This document shows positions 21,033 to 31,624 of a DNA stretch of 64,000 nt, piece by piece. The DNA is taken from NCBI GenBank assembly GCA_905221605.1, contig CAJNDS010000868.1, positions 481,607 to 545,606 on the forward strand, given 5' to 3'. The notes under the pieces are model-generated. The model was not told where the DNA came from. It was given only the letters and a program-made list of their open reading frames with translations, and did no database searches. Both the position numbers and the translations under genes were made by a program. The DNA comes from Symbiodinium natans (lineage: Eukaryota > Sar > Dinophyceae > Suessiales > Symbiodiniaceae). The stretch's first letter is position 1; every line of letters begins with the position of its first letter.

Positions 21033-21047
21033 TTTGGGCTCATAACC
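21033..21047 (-). promoter_or_regulatory. Primer-binding site complementary to the initiator tRNA-Met anticodon arm
   Basis: Directly after the 5' LTR the minus strand reads GGTTATGAGCCCAAA. The plus strand GGGCTCATAACC is the anticodon stem-loop of eukaryotic initiator tRNA-Met. Drosophila copia is known to use a 5' half of that tRNA, cut in the anticodon loop, as primer, and this site fits that mode rather than the usual CCA-end priming (PBS starting TGG). Confidence 0.7.
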
Positions 21048-21263
21048 TACGGGGGGCAACCGAAGGAGGACAGGGAACAAAACAGTCAACCCCAACAGAA
21101 GCCCTTGATCCCCTGGACCAACCAACACCAAACCAAACCCAAAAGACCAAGCACCCTTTTCTCACTAAGTGCACTGTCATCTTGAGCCAAAAATTTCCGG
21201 GTACATTGACCCCTTCAACTCCCATCACCAACTCCTTTCTACACTACCAGTTGCAGCTCCGCA
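21048..21263 (-). repeat. 5' LTR of the copia element
   Basis: 216 bp, identical to 11381-11594 except for an extra AC at about 21173. It should hold the promoter and the R region. The spliced-leader-like tract is at 21181-21192. Confidence 0.95.
21181..21192 (-). promoter_or_regulatory. Spliced-leader-like 12-mer in the 5' LTR
   Basis: Same TTTTGGCTCAAG on the sense strand as in the 3' LTR. If it marks a former trans-splice junction, the mature RNA would begin near this point. Confidence 0.5.
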
Positions 21264-24200
21264 TAGGGTTTAGGGTTTAGGGTTTAGACGCAAGGATGCC
21301 AAGGACGAAAAAGTCATCCGCTTGGGCTCGGAAGGCTTGGAATCGGGTTTCTCGATTCACCCTAAACTCAGGGGTGCGGGAGACTGAGATGTGGTGTCTT
21401 CTGGCACACAAACTCAGGTGTGGGCCCTTGCACTTTCGTTGCAGGGTTTAGGGTTTAGGGCTAGGGTTTAGGGCTAGGGCTTGGGGTTTTGCAGGGGTTG
21501 AAGCCCTCGGGCTCAGGGCTTCAGGGTTTTCAAGGTGTACAGGGTCCTTTTGCCTTGGGGTTGACAGGGTTACAGGGTTACAGAGTTTGCGGTTTGGGGT
21601 TTATAGGGATAGGGAATCCTACATTTGGGGGGGTTTCCGACATTCGGCTTACATCATGGGGGCTTTCGTAGGAAGGGAACATTACCACCCTAAACCCTAA
21701 ACCCTAAACCCTAAACCCTAAACGGTCTACTACGAGTATTCCCTTTATTTTGGCGACCCGAGCTGCCCTCACTTGCCGTGGACAAGGCTTTTCCTGGTCT
21801 CGCCGACACCTCGCAGCAGGGTTTAGGGTTTAGGGTTTAGGGTTTAGGGTTTAGGGTTTAGGGTTTAGGGTTTAGGGTTTAGGGTTTAGGGTTTAGGGTT
21901 TAGGGTTTAGGGTTTAGGGTCCATGTGAACAAACTTTGGGTCTTTGGGGGGTTAAGGGTGTAGGCCATTCTCCAACCCCACGGCTTCGCCCACGCAAGCT
22001 GCCCCGAAACCCCAAAGACACCCAAACAAAAATCGCGCCCTTCTCCCCTAAACCCTAAACCCTAAACCCTAAACCCTAAACCTTAAACCCTGAACCCCCT
22101 GAACCCCAAGCCTGAGCCACCCCCCAAAAAAGACCCCCCATGAGCCGCAGCGACCTCCGAGTGCATTGCAGAGGGAGCCCCATTTGCTTCGAGGCCACCC
22201 TTTGGCTTCTTCATTCTTGTATTTGGGGGGGGGGGGGATGCTTCTCTGAATCTCTGAATGCTTCTCTCTGAAGTTCAGGGCTAAGGGTGCGATTCTCTGC
22301 GCTAAGTGGGGTGTTTCTGGGCGGGGGTGTGCTGGGGTGTTCCCTGGGCCACCACCTTTTCGTCTTTTCCTTTTCTGCTCTGTATGGGACAACGTCGGGC
22401 TCGCCAAGGCTTAAGAAGGCTGAAAGTCTGCTCTCCTGTCTGACGGCAACACTTTTACAGCGGATGTAGTCCTAAGCCGAAACGCTGCAGTGGCGGCGAC
22501 GTGAAGCTCGCCCTGACCCGGCACATGGAGGGCTGCGTCGGGCTTCAGCCGTTTCATGCTGCGCGTAGCTTTTTCGAAGGGCTGCGGGGGCTTCCGTAGG
22601 TAGCGTGCCGCCGCAAGGCAGTTTGGATCTACAGTCTCGGGGGCTTTCAGCAGGTGCTACTTACATGTTCTTTGGTACTCCCCTGCTTCAGAAGCACGTT
22701 CAGGCCTTTGGGGCTTGTAGCAGATGCTGGTATGCACAAAGAACCCTAAACCCTAAACCCTAAACCCTAAACCCTAAACTCCCCACCAATCGCACACATG
22801 AGAGAGAGGGGCAGGGATTCAGGGAGCTAAGCTCCCGGGTCTGAAACGGAACCCTGCACAAAACACCCCAGCCTGCAACTTTGGTGGGGGGTTTAGGGTT
22901 TGGGGTTTAGGGTTTAGGGTTTAGGGGTTTAGGGTTTAGGGTTTAGGGTTTAGGGTTTAGGGTTTAGGGGTTTAGGGGTTTAGGGGTTTAGGGGTTTAGG
23001 GGTTTAGGGTTTGGGGTTTAGGGTTTAGGATTTACGGTTTAGGGTTTAGGGATTAGGAACACCTTCCGAGGCACTGGCCGACGCTGATGCCGCGAACGGC
23101 GCGGTGCGTCACTGATGGAAGGAGGGGCTTTGCAGCTTTCTGTTGGGGGTTGTTAATGCCTTTTGTGGGGTGTAGGGTTTAGGGTTTAGGGTTTAGGGTT
23201 TACGGTTTAGGGTTTAGGGTTTAGGGTTTAGGGTTTATGGTTAGGGTTTAGGGTTTAGGGTTTAGGGTTTAGGGTTTAGGGTTTAGGGTTTAGGGTTTAG
23301 GGGTTAGGGTTTAGGGTTTAAGGTTTAGGGCTTAGAACCTTCGGCTGTGTGGGTGTGCCGCGGGAGGCGTTGAAGGTCGGCCGGAGGTTCCCTCTGCCGT
23401 CCTTTAAAATCCCAACCTGCGTCCTTCTTTACCTCACGGCTCCCGAACCCCCTTCATCACCCAACTGCGACAAAGAACCCTGGAAACCGAAACCCTTGTA
23501 AACCCTAAACCCCTAATCCCTAAACCCCCAACACCTAACCCAAACCCTAAACCCGTAACCCTAAACCCCAAACCCCCCAACCCCCCCAAATCCTAAGCCC
23601 TGAACCCTAAACCCTAAACCCTAACTCCTAAGCCCTAAACCCTAAACCTCTAACCCCTAAACTCCTAAGCCCTAAACCCGAAAACCTAAACCCTACAACC
23701 CTAAACCCCAAACCCCTAAACCCCTAAACCCTAAAACCCCCTCTGCCCCGAGGCCCGGAAGCCGCCCAAGCCTGCGCGCCGCATGCAGGAGGTGCGCGCG
23801 AAGCCTCTGTCGGTTGCTGTCTTCAGTCGCGCGAGGACGCTTGGGGGGTTTAGGGTTTGGGGTTTGGGGTTTAGGGTTCAGGGTTCAGGGTTCAGGGTTT
23901 AGGGTGTAGGGTTTAGGTGTTTACGGTTTAGGGGTGAATTGTTGGCGGGCGACTGGTTTTACAAGTTGCCTTGGGGGCTTTCAATTTCGAGCTCCTGGCC
24001 CCAACGAAGCCTATCTTGGGTGGAGACCGGTTTTTCAGCTTTGGGGGTCTCAAAGCAGGAAGCATTGAAGCACACCCTAAACCCTAAAACCCTAAAACCC
24101 CAAAACCCCTAAACCCTAAGCCTTAAATCCCCCTAAGCCCTTTTACCGTCTGGACCCTAAACCCTCCCTGAATGAATTCATGACATTGGAGGCTGGGATG

Positions 24201-24660
24201 CACGATGCTCCCACGGCAGCTTCGAAGCATTCGCAGTGCTGCAACGGCGTGTGCCCCTTGCACAATCGGATTCGCCACGGCAAGACCAGGTCCGGCAACC
24301 CCTAAACCCCCACACCCTAAACCCTAAACCCTGGAAAACCAGTCGCCAAAATCGAACTACGACCAGCACCCCACTGTTCATTTCACTCCACTGACCTCCA
24401 ATGCGGCAAAAGGGCATTTCTCCAAGTTGTCGAGGATCAGGCTGTCTCCGAGCCCCGCCTCTCTGCAGACCCACCCGCGACAGAGGCTACTTGGGACTTC
24501 TTCGGCAATGAAGCAAACCCGCTCTAACCGCCTGAGCCAGCAAAACATCACCCAGAGGGAACCTAAACCCGAAACCTAAACCCTAAACCCTCAACCCTAA
24601 ACCCTAAACCCTCAACCCTAAACCCTAACATCAGCAGCGGATGCTTGATCGAAGCCGTGC
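21264..24660. repeat. Telomere-like mosaic right of the retroelement
   Basis: TTTAGGG arrays: about 21264-21290 (continuation of the insertion target), 21445-21482, 21820-21920 (14 units), 22890-23052 (with octamers), 23172-23335 and 23848-23935. CCCTAAA arrays: about 21690-21725, 22047-22092, 22741-22780, 23495-23740 (degenerate), 24075-24160 and 24560-24632. The spacers are 100-650 bases. None of the open frames in them (for example 22069-22407, minus) looks like a gene. Confidence 0.85.
21612..21672. repeat. Fragment of a short inverted-repeat element (GGGGGTTTCCGACATT family)
   Basis: GGGGGGTTTCCGACATT followed by GGGGGCTTTCGTAGG resembles the elements at 41261-41363, 46361-46447 and 61916-62002. 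Confidence 0.4.
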
Positions 24661-24669
24661 GCCCCCGAA

Positions 24670-25070
24670 GCTGAATCTAAATATTTCATATTAACCTATA
24701 TTATGCTATGATATATCATGTATCAACACTATATTTGTAGTGTAGCATAGTATAGTATATGAAATGAGACTACATAATATTCTAATATAATATAATATAT
24801 TATAATATAATATAATATAATATAATATAATATAATATAATATAACATTTTTTATAATATTTTTATAATATTTTTATAATATTTTTATAATATAATATAA
24901 TATAATATAATATAATAGAATAGAATATAATAAAAAAGTATAATATAATATAATACTATATTATATTATATGATTTTATATTATATTATATTAATATAGT
25001 ACAATTCTACTCTATTAGGCTATGTTATATAATATTCTAGAATAATCTAATATATTTCTTTTCTCTCATA
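24670..25070. repeat. AT-rich block with (AATAT)n/(TATAA)n repeats
   Basis: About 400 bases, nearly all A/T, in an otherwise mixed-composition window. It holds pentamer TATAA runs and ATTTTTATAAT units, and it can fold back on itself. No gene. Confidence 0.9.
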
Positions 25071-25159
25071 TGACTTCCTTGCCTTGGAGGAGAGGCTAGA
25101 CGACTCCACCCTGAGGCGCTCAGCCACGACGGCCTTCTGCAAAATTAAGGGGCTTCAGG

Positions 25160-25255
25160 ATTTAAAGGGTTTAGGGTTTAGGGCTTAGGGCTTAGGGTTT
25201 AGCGTTTAGGGTTTAGGGTTTAGGGTTTGGGGTTAGGGTTTAGGGGGTTTGGACA
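25160..25255 (+). repeat. TTTAGGG-type array
   Basis: Degenerate heptamers with TTAGGGC variants. Confidence 0.8.
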
Positions 25256-25422
25256 GGGTTATGAGTTATTGCATGAAGCTCCCGGTCTTGAGCTTTGGTC
25301 CGCGTGCTGTGTAAGTTAGACGCTTACTGGTCGCCTGCTGTTTCGTACCAATGACAGGGTACAAGCTTTGAGACCGGCCCAAACGAGTATATGGGGCGTG
25401 AGGTTTTGAGGTTGTCTACGAA

Positions 25423-25533
25423 CTGCTTAAGAACCCCCCCACCCCCCCCCAAAAAAAAAAAAAACACACATTCTTCCTTATTAAGGGTAACGTAGGGATT
25501 GTTATGTTTCATTCTTGTGGGGTTCTTAAGCAG
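25423..25533. mobile_element. MITE-like element with 15-bp perfect inverted ends and C/G tracts
   Basis: The left end is CTGCTTAAGAACCCC followed by a poly-C run. The right end is the exact complement, GGGGTTCTTAAGCAG. Length is 111 bp and it has no coding capacity. The end structure resembles 31041-31169. Confidence 0.6.
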
Positions 25534-25740
25534 ATAGTAGTTGTGGGTTCTGTAGCTCCTCCCACTTCGACACCCTAAACCCGAAAAAGCACCTCGCTCT
25601 TCTACTTGAAGAAAGCTGCCCTTGAAATTCACGATGGCGGCTTAGAGAGTTTAGCGTTTGTCGCAAGCTCAACACCCCCAGACGGTAATATCTATTGTCA
25701 TAGAATACTTATCATCGTGAAATATAGTGTCTTTTGTACA

Positions 25741-26391
25741 TCATATTGTATCGTGCCTCGTCCTCAATCTGCGGTGCGGCTTGGTCAGGGCTAGCGCTCT
25801 GCAGCAGCCGGGCCAACCGCCTCTTACTTGAGGAGGGCTTCTCTCTTTGCTTCTTGCCACTTTGTTTGGTGCCCTCTCTACCCTGATCCGCGCGCTAACA
25901 AGAAGCTTGGGGCTTTGCGAGCTTCGACGGCGCTGAGTTTCTTCAGCTGAAAGGCTTACGAGGCCTCTGTTTCGAGCAATCATCATTGACCCTGATGCGA
26001 AATGATCCGAAGCCCTGCTTCCAAATGACTTGCCAACGTGAGACCCATCGAAGCGTTCACAACCTCGCCCCTTCAGCTCCATCCCACCCTTCGCCCTCTG
26101 CCGGGAATCTACAGGTTCGCCGCGCCTGGCTTTGAAGCCGCGCAAGAAGCAGCCCCATTCGATCAGGAGCCGCCTTAGGAGCCCAGGGCAGCTTGCAAAT
26201 ACGCTTGGCCACAGCGATGTCAGCGAGTGCAAACGAAGCCTGTTCAGAAGCCTCTGAATTTCTGGCGTCGGAATGTTGCACTGCATCCTAAAACGCTGCA
26301 ACGAAGGAGCATCTGCATCTGAAAGGTCCCAAGCTGCAGACGCTCGGCCCCTTGTAACAGCCCCCCAGGGCCCTGACACAAGGAACCACAC
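25741..26391 (-). CDS. Hypothetical open frame, 216 residues (weak)
   Basis: This is the longest open frame in an array-free patch. Its first codon is GTG, so it is at best an exon. It is Arg/Ser/Leu-rich with a helical-looking stretch (IQRLLNRLRLHSL) and no recognised domain. Another frame of the same strand (26057-26281) is equally plausible. It may well be chance. Confidence 0.15.
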   Translation of the reverse strand: MWFLVSGPWGAVTRGRASAAWDLSDADAPSLQRFRMQCNIPTPEIQRLLNRLRLHSLTSLWPSVFASCPGLLRRLLIEWGCFLRGFKARRGEPVDSRQRAKGGMELKGRGCERFDGSHVGKSFGSRASDHFASGSMMIARNRGLVSLSAEETQRRRSSQSPKLLVSARIRVERAPNKVARSKERSPPQVRGGWPGCCRALALTKPHRRLRTRHDTI

Positions 26392-26408
26392 AGGCGCCTG
26401 GAAGCACC

Positions 26409-26544
26409 ACTTGGAGGTTCATGGGTAGCGATAAGTAGGTTTACAAGTGAATACCCTAAATGAGGCGATAATCAGTTATGAATATAATTACCCTACTTCT
26501 AGCCCCACTTAGAACTACCCATGGACTCCAATGGACCTTCAAGT
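26409..26544. mobile_element. MITE-like element, family GGTTCATGGGTAG, copy 1
   Basis: The left end is ACTTGGAGGTTCATGGGTAG. The right end, read on the other strand, starts ACTTGAAGGT and continues CATGGGTAGTTCTAAGTGG. The right arm has an about 11-base insertion. Non-coding; related copies lie at 31518-31624 and 63297-63419, with single ends near 31672 and 38009. Confidence 0.6.
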
Positions 26545-27103
26545 AGTAATCTAGAGATGTTCAAGACAAAGCGCCTTTCGGGGAGCGACTTTCAGGCCTC
26601 AGGTTTCTGTCTTGCTCAGGCTTCGGGGTTTCTAGGGGCCCAGGCCAAATCAGGATTGTGGCCGAGCTTCGCAATGAGCTACGGCGGGGGAGGGGTCCCT
26701 CCATCCATTCCTTGACACCCCAAGTTTCCAGACTCCACGTCGGAACCCGACTCCCCACCTCAAATCAAGAACCCCACTAGACCCCAAATATTGAAATCGC
26801 CCCGGTCGGGTCTCTCTCCTATCAGGGGTCAGGATGGTTGCAGTATGCGGGGCCCTCCCCACCCCTTCCCCCCGGCTCGCCATGGCCCACACCTGATACT
26901 GCGAAGATGTGGATCTTGATGGTGGGTGGCGGGGGCGAAGGGGCAAACAACAAACCCTCAAAACCTAACAACAACCTTATGAATCCGATAAAACCCACTC
27001 TACCCCAGGATGAAAGCCTCTTAAATCCTAATAGACCCCCTTACACCCCCTTAAGCCCGAAGAACGGTCCGATATCAGGCCCCAAGAAGCTGCCCAAACA
27101 GCC
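26545..27103. other. Unassigned spacer
   Basis: No arrays and no supportable gene. Degenerate AAACCCT-like words at 26950-27060 suggest decayed telomere-like sequence. Confidence 0.4.
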
Positions 27104-29480
27104 CTAAACCCTAAACCCTAAACCCTAAACCCTAAACCCTAAACCCCACTACCCCCAAAGTGCCGAAGGGGTGCCATCAGTGCCAAGTTGAAGATGTAGT
27201 GGCCGCAAACGTCCCAGCCTCAGGTTCCGAGAGTAGAAAAATGAGGTGTTTAGGGTTTAGGGTTTAGGGTTTAGGGTTTAGGGTTTAGGGTTTAGGGCTT
27301 TTTTGAGGGCAGTGTATTCGGGTACCCTGCATCCTCCCGCTGTTCGCCCTTTCAGGCACCTAAATTCCCTCCTTCCCTACTACAAGAACGAATACCCTAA
27401 ACCCCTAAGCCCCTACAGCAAGGACTTTGGGATTTTGTTACCCCTAAGAAAGGCCCAACATCTTCCTGCAGCAATGCCGCTCAGGGGATCTTTGAAGCAC
27501 ACCGACCCATTGTTGTGGACACATGCCTGGGCTTCAAAGTTCTGGGTTTAGGGTTTAGGGTTTAGGGTTCAGGGTTTAGGGTTTAGGGTTTAGGGTTTAG
27601 GGAGGTTTGGGGTTTAGGATTCAATCGTTAGGCTTGAGGGTTGGAAACAAGCATCATGGGCAAATTTGTTCTCGCGGTCACACCTGCTAACGTGCTCTAC
27701 GAACCTGTCGAAACGCTACAGAGGGGTCCTTTAAACCCTAAACCCTAAACCCTAAACCCTGAACCCTAAACCCTGAACCCTAAACCCTGAACCCTAAACC
27801 CTAAACCCTAATAGACTGTGGACTTTTGGTCCCTGTCTCATCGCGGGTATTGGTCTTGCCCTGGCCAGATACAGGCTGCTACATGCCCCCGAACCCTAGG
27901 AGTCAACCCACTTAAACCGAAACCTCTCAAGGATGGAAAAATCCCAAGGTCTGGTTTTCAAGATCCTGACCTTCCCTAAGAGGGCCGAATTTGGAAAAGG
28001 GAGGGACCGGCTAGATCTCTGCTTGGAAGCAACTTTGGTCGTGGAACTACGGGCTGCTCTTATTGTTCTTACCATCTTTCGCTATTGTGATTGGCATGAT
28101 TTTCATATCTCTACCATTCTTACTCTGTATATTCTCACCATCATTCACTGCTGTTACTGGTATGATTCATGTATGTCTACGATAATTGCTCTTATTAACA
28201 CAGTTTCTGGCTCCCAAGTTCCAGAATCTGGGAACTTTCGGCTGTGTGGGGCGCTCTGGTGGAGATTCTACGGTCCCATAGGGTTTGTGGTGACCTGCAC
28301 AACCCCGAACTGTAAACCCGAAACCCTAAACCCCCAGGCCTCAACTCCCCGCGGGCATACAAGCCTGAACCTTTTTCCGTAAGAAGTATGTGTATAAGTA
28401 GAAAAAACATATATATGTATGTGTATATATATGTATGTATATATATATATATGCTTATATATATAGATAGCTTATGCAGCATCATATCTATACTTTTCTT
28501 TACATATTCTCGATGGAAGCACCTCCCAATGCTGCCTACAACCTGGAGCCTTCCCTCTCGACCGACGCCCCCTAAACCCTAAACCCCAAACCGCCCCCCC
28601 GAGCTCCGCGCACCAAACTCAGTATAGGCAAAGTTGGCATAGTGGTTGATCGCAATGTCCATCAAGCTCCGGCCTAATCACAAGCAATAATTGCCCTAAA
28701 CCCTTGAATGTCGCAGCATTTGGTGAGTTTAGGCCTTCGTGTGGAGTTCAGGGGGATATAATAAGGGGGGTATACCCTAAACCCTAAACCCTCAACCCTC
28801 AAGGGGAAATAAGGGGGTATAAGGAGGCCGTCTCCCGTGCCGAGCCTGGGAAGTCTTGGGAGGATGGGTTGTCGCGAAGCCGAGGCATGAACGGTTTTTT
28901 TGCCATCAATCCAATGGGTTTAGGCTTTAGGGTTTAGGGTTGAGGGTTTGGGGTTTAGGGTTTCGGATTTAAGGTGCTTGCCGGGTTGCTTTCCACGTCG
29001 CCCATCAGTGCTCGAACATTGTAGACTCAGTTTTGCAATCCTCTGCCCTTGGCACATTGCCAATCATCCAACTTCGTACTTGGGCGAGCACGATCTGGAA
29101 CCAAGATTGCAACCCCTAAACCCTAAACCCTAAACCCTAAACCCTAAACCCTAAACCCTAAACCCTAAACCCTAAACCCTAAACCCTGAACCCTGAACCC
29201 TAAACCCTAAACCCTAAACCCTAACTAGAGCCACTGGAGCTCGCCCCGAAGAAGTATGAGGCCCCGAACACCGGGAGCATGCGTTCACATGCGCGCAGGT
29301 TTGGATCTGACATCTCTGTACCATAGGAGGCTCTCCAACTTAAGGTTCACTCGTGAGGATCCCTCTTAGAATGCGGGTGCCTTATATCTCTAGAGGGCTT
29401 AGGGCTTTAGGGTTTAAGTTGACCCTTAAACCCTAAACCCTAAACCCTAAACCCTAAACAGGGTTTTAGGGTTTAAGGGA
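27104..29480. repeat. Telomere-like arrays with unassigned spacers
   Basis: CCCTAAA: about 27104-27147, 27732-27812 and 29115-29226. TTTAGGG: about 27245-27298, 27542-27605 and 28925-28975. At 29425-29475 a CCCTAAA array is joined almost directly to inverted TTTAGGG. Spacer 27813-28924 has (TA)n tracts at 28408-28465 and ATTCTTACCAT-like imperfect repeats at 28050-28195, which explain the 149-residue frame there. Confidence 0.8.
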
Positions 29481-29577
29481 TAACAAAGAGCCCCAGAGTT
29501 TCGAGACTTTGCCGGCAGCTCAGCACCGGGCCAAGGCAGTAGTTCGGCAGCGTCTGGGTCAGGAATTCAGCGGATTT

Positions 29578-30095
29578 GGTAGGGATTTAGGGATTTAGGG
29601 ATTTAGGGATTAAGGGATTTAGGGATTTATAGATTTAGGGTTTAGGGTTTTAGGGGTTTAGGGATTTAGGGATTAGGGGCTTAGGGCTTAGGGTTTAGGG
29701 TTTAGGGTTAGGGATTTAGGGATTTAGGGATTTAGGGATTTAGGGATTTAGGGATTTAGGGATTTAGGGATTTAGGGATTTAGGGATTTAGGGATTGAGG
29801 GATTGAGGGATTGAGGGATTGAGGGATTGAGGGATTTAGGGATTTAGGGATTCGGGTTTAGGGTCTTAGGGCTTAGGGGTTTAGGATTTAGGGATTTAGG
29901 GATTTAGGGATTTAGGGATTTAGGGATTTAGGGATTTAGGGATTTAGGGACTTAGGGATTAAGGGATTAAGGGATTTAGGAATTGAGGGATTGAGGGATT
30001 GAGGGATTGAGGGATTGAGGGGTTTAGGGATTTAGGGATTTAGGGATTCGGGTTTAGGGTCTTAGGGCTTAGGGGTTTAGGATTTAGGGTCTTAG
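29578..30095 (+). repeat. Array of the variant octamer TTTAGGGA
   Basis: About 500 bases of GGGATTTA units with internal blocks of GGGATTGA (29803-29832 and 29978-30020). A longer segment is duplicated: the phrase running from GGGATTGA units through GGGTTTAGGGTCTTAGGGC occurs at about 29800-29890 and again at about 29975-30085. Confidence 0.9.
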
Positions 30096-30393
30096 GGTTG
30101 AGTGGTTTCGTGGCTTGGTGGCTTTGGGTCTGGGGCCCTGGGATTGAAAGGCTGGGGGGGGGGCCGATGTGGGACCCTTGCGCAGCCACAGCGCAAGGGA
30201 CCTATGCGGCCCTAAACCCTAAACCCTAAACCCTAAACCATAAACCCTAAACTCTAAACCCTGAACCCTGAACCCTCAACCCTAAACCCTAAACCCTAAA
30301 CCTTCCGGCCCTGCAGGGCAGCAAGGTCCAGTCAAACACGCCCCAGCAAAAAGCGTGTGCCCCCGGCCCGAAAGGAGGATCAAACACAAAGAA

Positions 30394-30502
30394 CTGGTTA
30401 GCCCAGCACCCATTTTCTAATAAGGGCACCCTTTTCTGGGTTGGTTACTTTGTAAGGGAACCTTGAACCCAAAAATGGGAAAAGGGTACCACTGGGCTAC
30501 CA
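30394..30502. mobile_element. Short inverted-repeat element, ends TGGTTAGCCCAG / CTGGGCTACCA
   Basis: 109 bp with imperfect inverted ends and internal inverted GGGTACCC-like and CCCATTTTC/GAAAATGGG-like words. Non-coding. Confidence 0.45.
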
Positions 30503-31040
30503 AGAAAAAATCACTCTGCACACCCTAAGCCCAAACGCTTAACCCTAAGCTCTAAACCCTGAAACCCAAAATCCCTAAACCCTAAACCCAAAATCCCTAA
30601 ACCCTAAACCTTAGAGGAAAACCTTCCAGAAAACTGAGGGCACCGGCCCACGGGAACACGGTCTGGCCGAAGTCGAGGATGGGCCTAAAAGGGTTCTTGG
30701 TCGTTTAGGGTTTAGGGTTTAGGGTTCTTGGTCAGGACCGAAGATCAGATCACGATGAAGATGCTCATAGTCTGATATTACGTGGATGTGCAGTATTATG
30801 AATATTATCATTATGATGACTATTATCATTATGATTATTATTACCATTAAAAATATTACTATTATTGCTATTGTTCTTATTCTTATTCTTATAGTTTGAG
30901 CATCAGCTGCCAGGCCTAGCTGCGGATCACTGCAGAATCTCGTCCAGGCAGCCGAAGACACAGCGCTCATGGTGGCATGATACATCCCCCCCAGTCCCGC
31001 ATCCCAGACGGAAGCTCCTAAGCTCAAGAACGAAATAATA

Positions 31041-31169
31041 CTCTTTCCTTCAGAACCCCCCCCCCCCCCAACAAAAAATCATCTTCCTTGTATGGGTTAT
31101 ATGCGTAATATAGGTGTGATCACCTTTTATTCTCCTGGGGGGGGAGGGGGGGGGTTCTGAAGCAAAGAG
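31041..31169. mobile_element. MITE-like element with TTCAGAACCCCC inverted ends
   Basis: The left end is CTCTTTCCTTCAGAACCCCC with a long C run. The right end, on the other strand, reads CTCTTTGCTTCAGAACCCC. The core has no ORF. It shares the 'short palindromic end plus C tract' design, and an AT-rich core with CTTCCTT, with 25423-25533. Confidence 0.6.
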
Positions 31170-31517
31170 GAGAGTAAGCTGAGGTCCGCCCTGTGCTTCT
31201 CAACCTGAAGCCTTCACGACATGCGAGTCTGGCTTTGCGGCTTTGTGCGACTTGGCGCGAAGCCGCTCCCAATGTTCAGGGTCTAGGGTTTAGGGTTTGG
31301 GTCTGGGGTTTACGTGACCCGTCGCAGGCATGGAGAAGGAAGTGCAGGGCATCGGTGCATGGGCGATGCGCTGGGCGCCCGGAGCAAAAAAAAGCTGGGT
31401 TCTGTAGGCCCGGCTGGGGCGGGTGTGGTGCCTGCTGGCTCAAAGACTTCGGGCTGTGAAGGATGTCAAAGAGAGAGAGCGTGTGTTGATGTGTGTGTGG
31501 TGCCTTGTGCACTTACC

Positions 31518-31624
31518 TAGAGGTCCATGGCACTTATGAGTAGGGTTAGAAGTAGGGCAAGTATGGTTATAACCTTATTCCGGGGACTTAAAACCACACT
31601 AATAAGTTCCCATGAACCTTCAAA
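31518..31624. mobile_element. MITE-like element, family GGTTCATGGGTAG, copy 2
   Basis: The left end is AGAGGTCCATGGCACTTATGAG. The right end, on the other strand, reads TGAAGGTTCATGGGAACTTAT. More diverged than copies 1 and 3. Confidence 0.45.

Larger units (their letters stand above)
11381..21263 (-). mobile_element. Complete Ty1/copia LTR retrotransposon, 9883 bp
   Basis: The element is bounded by two LTRs of 214 and 216 bp, identical apart from one 2-base indel. On the coding (minus) strand each starts TGCGGAG and ends CCCCGTA. TAGGG lies immediately outside both ends (11376-11380 and 21264-21268), consistent with a 5-base target duplication. A primer-binding site follows the 5' LTR and a purine tract precedes the 3' LTR. 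The domain order zinc knuckle, protease, integrase, RT, RNase H is that of Ty1/copia, not Ty3/gypsy. At nearly 10 kb it is about twice the usual copia length, because of extra domains in ORF2 and a long N-terminal ORF1. Near-identical LTRs and an intact 2627-codon ORF2 argue for recent insertion. A -1 shift between ORF1 and ORF2 may be disabling. The flanks are TTTAGGG repeats, so the element inserted into a telomere-like array. Confidence 0.95.

Noticed and set aside
11838-21045. Many plus-strand ORFs of 60-190 residues across the retroelement
   Set aside because: They are antisense shadows of ORF1 and ORF2 with no domains.
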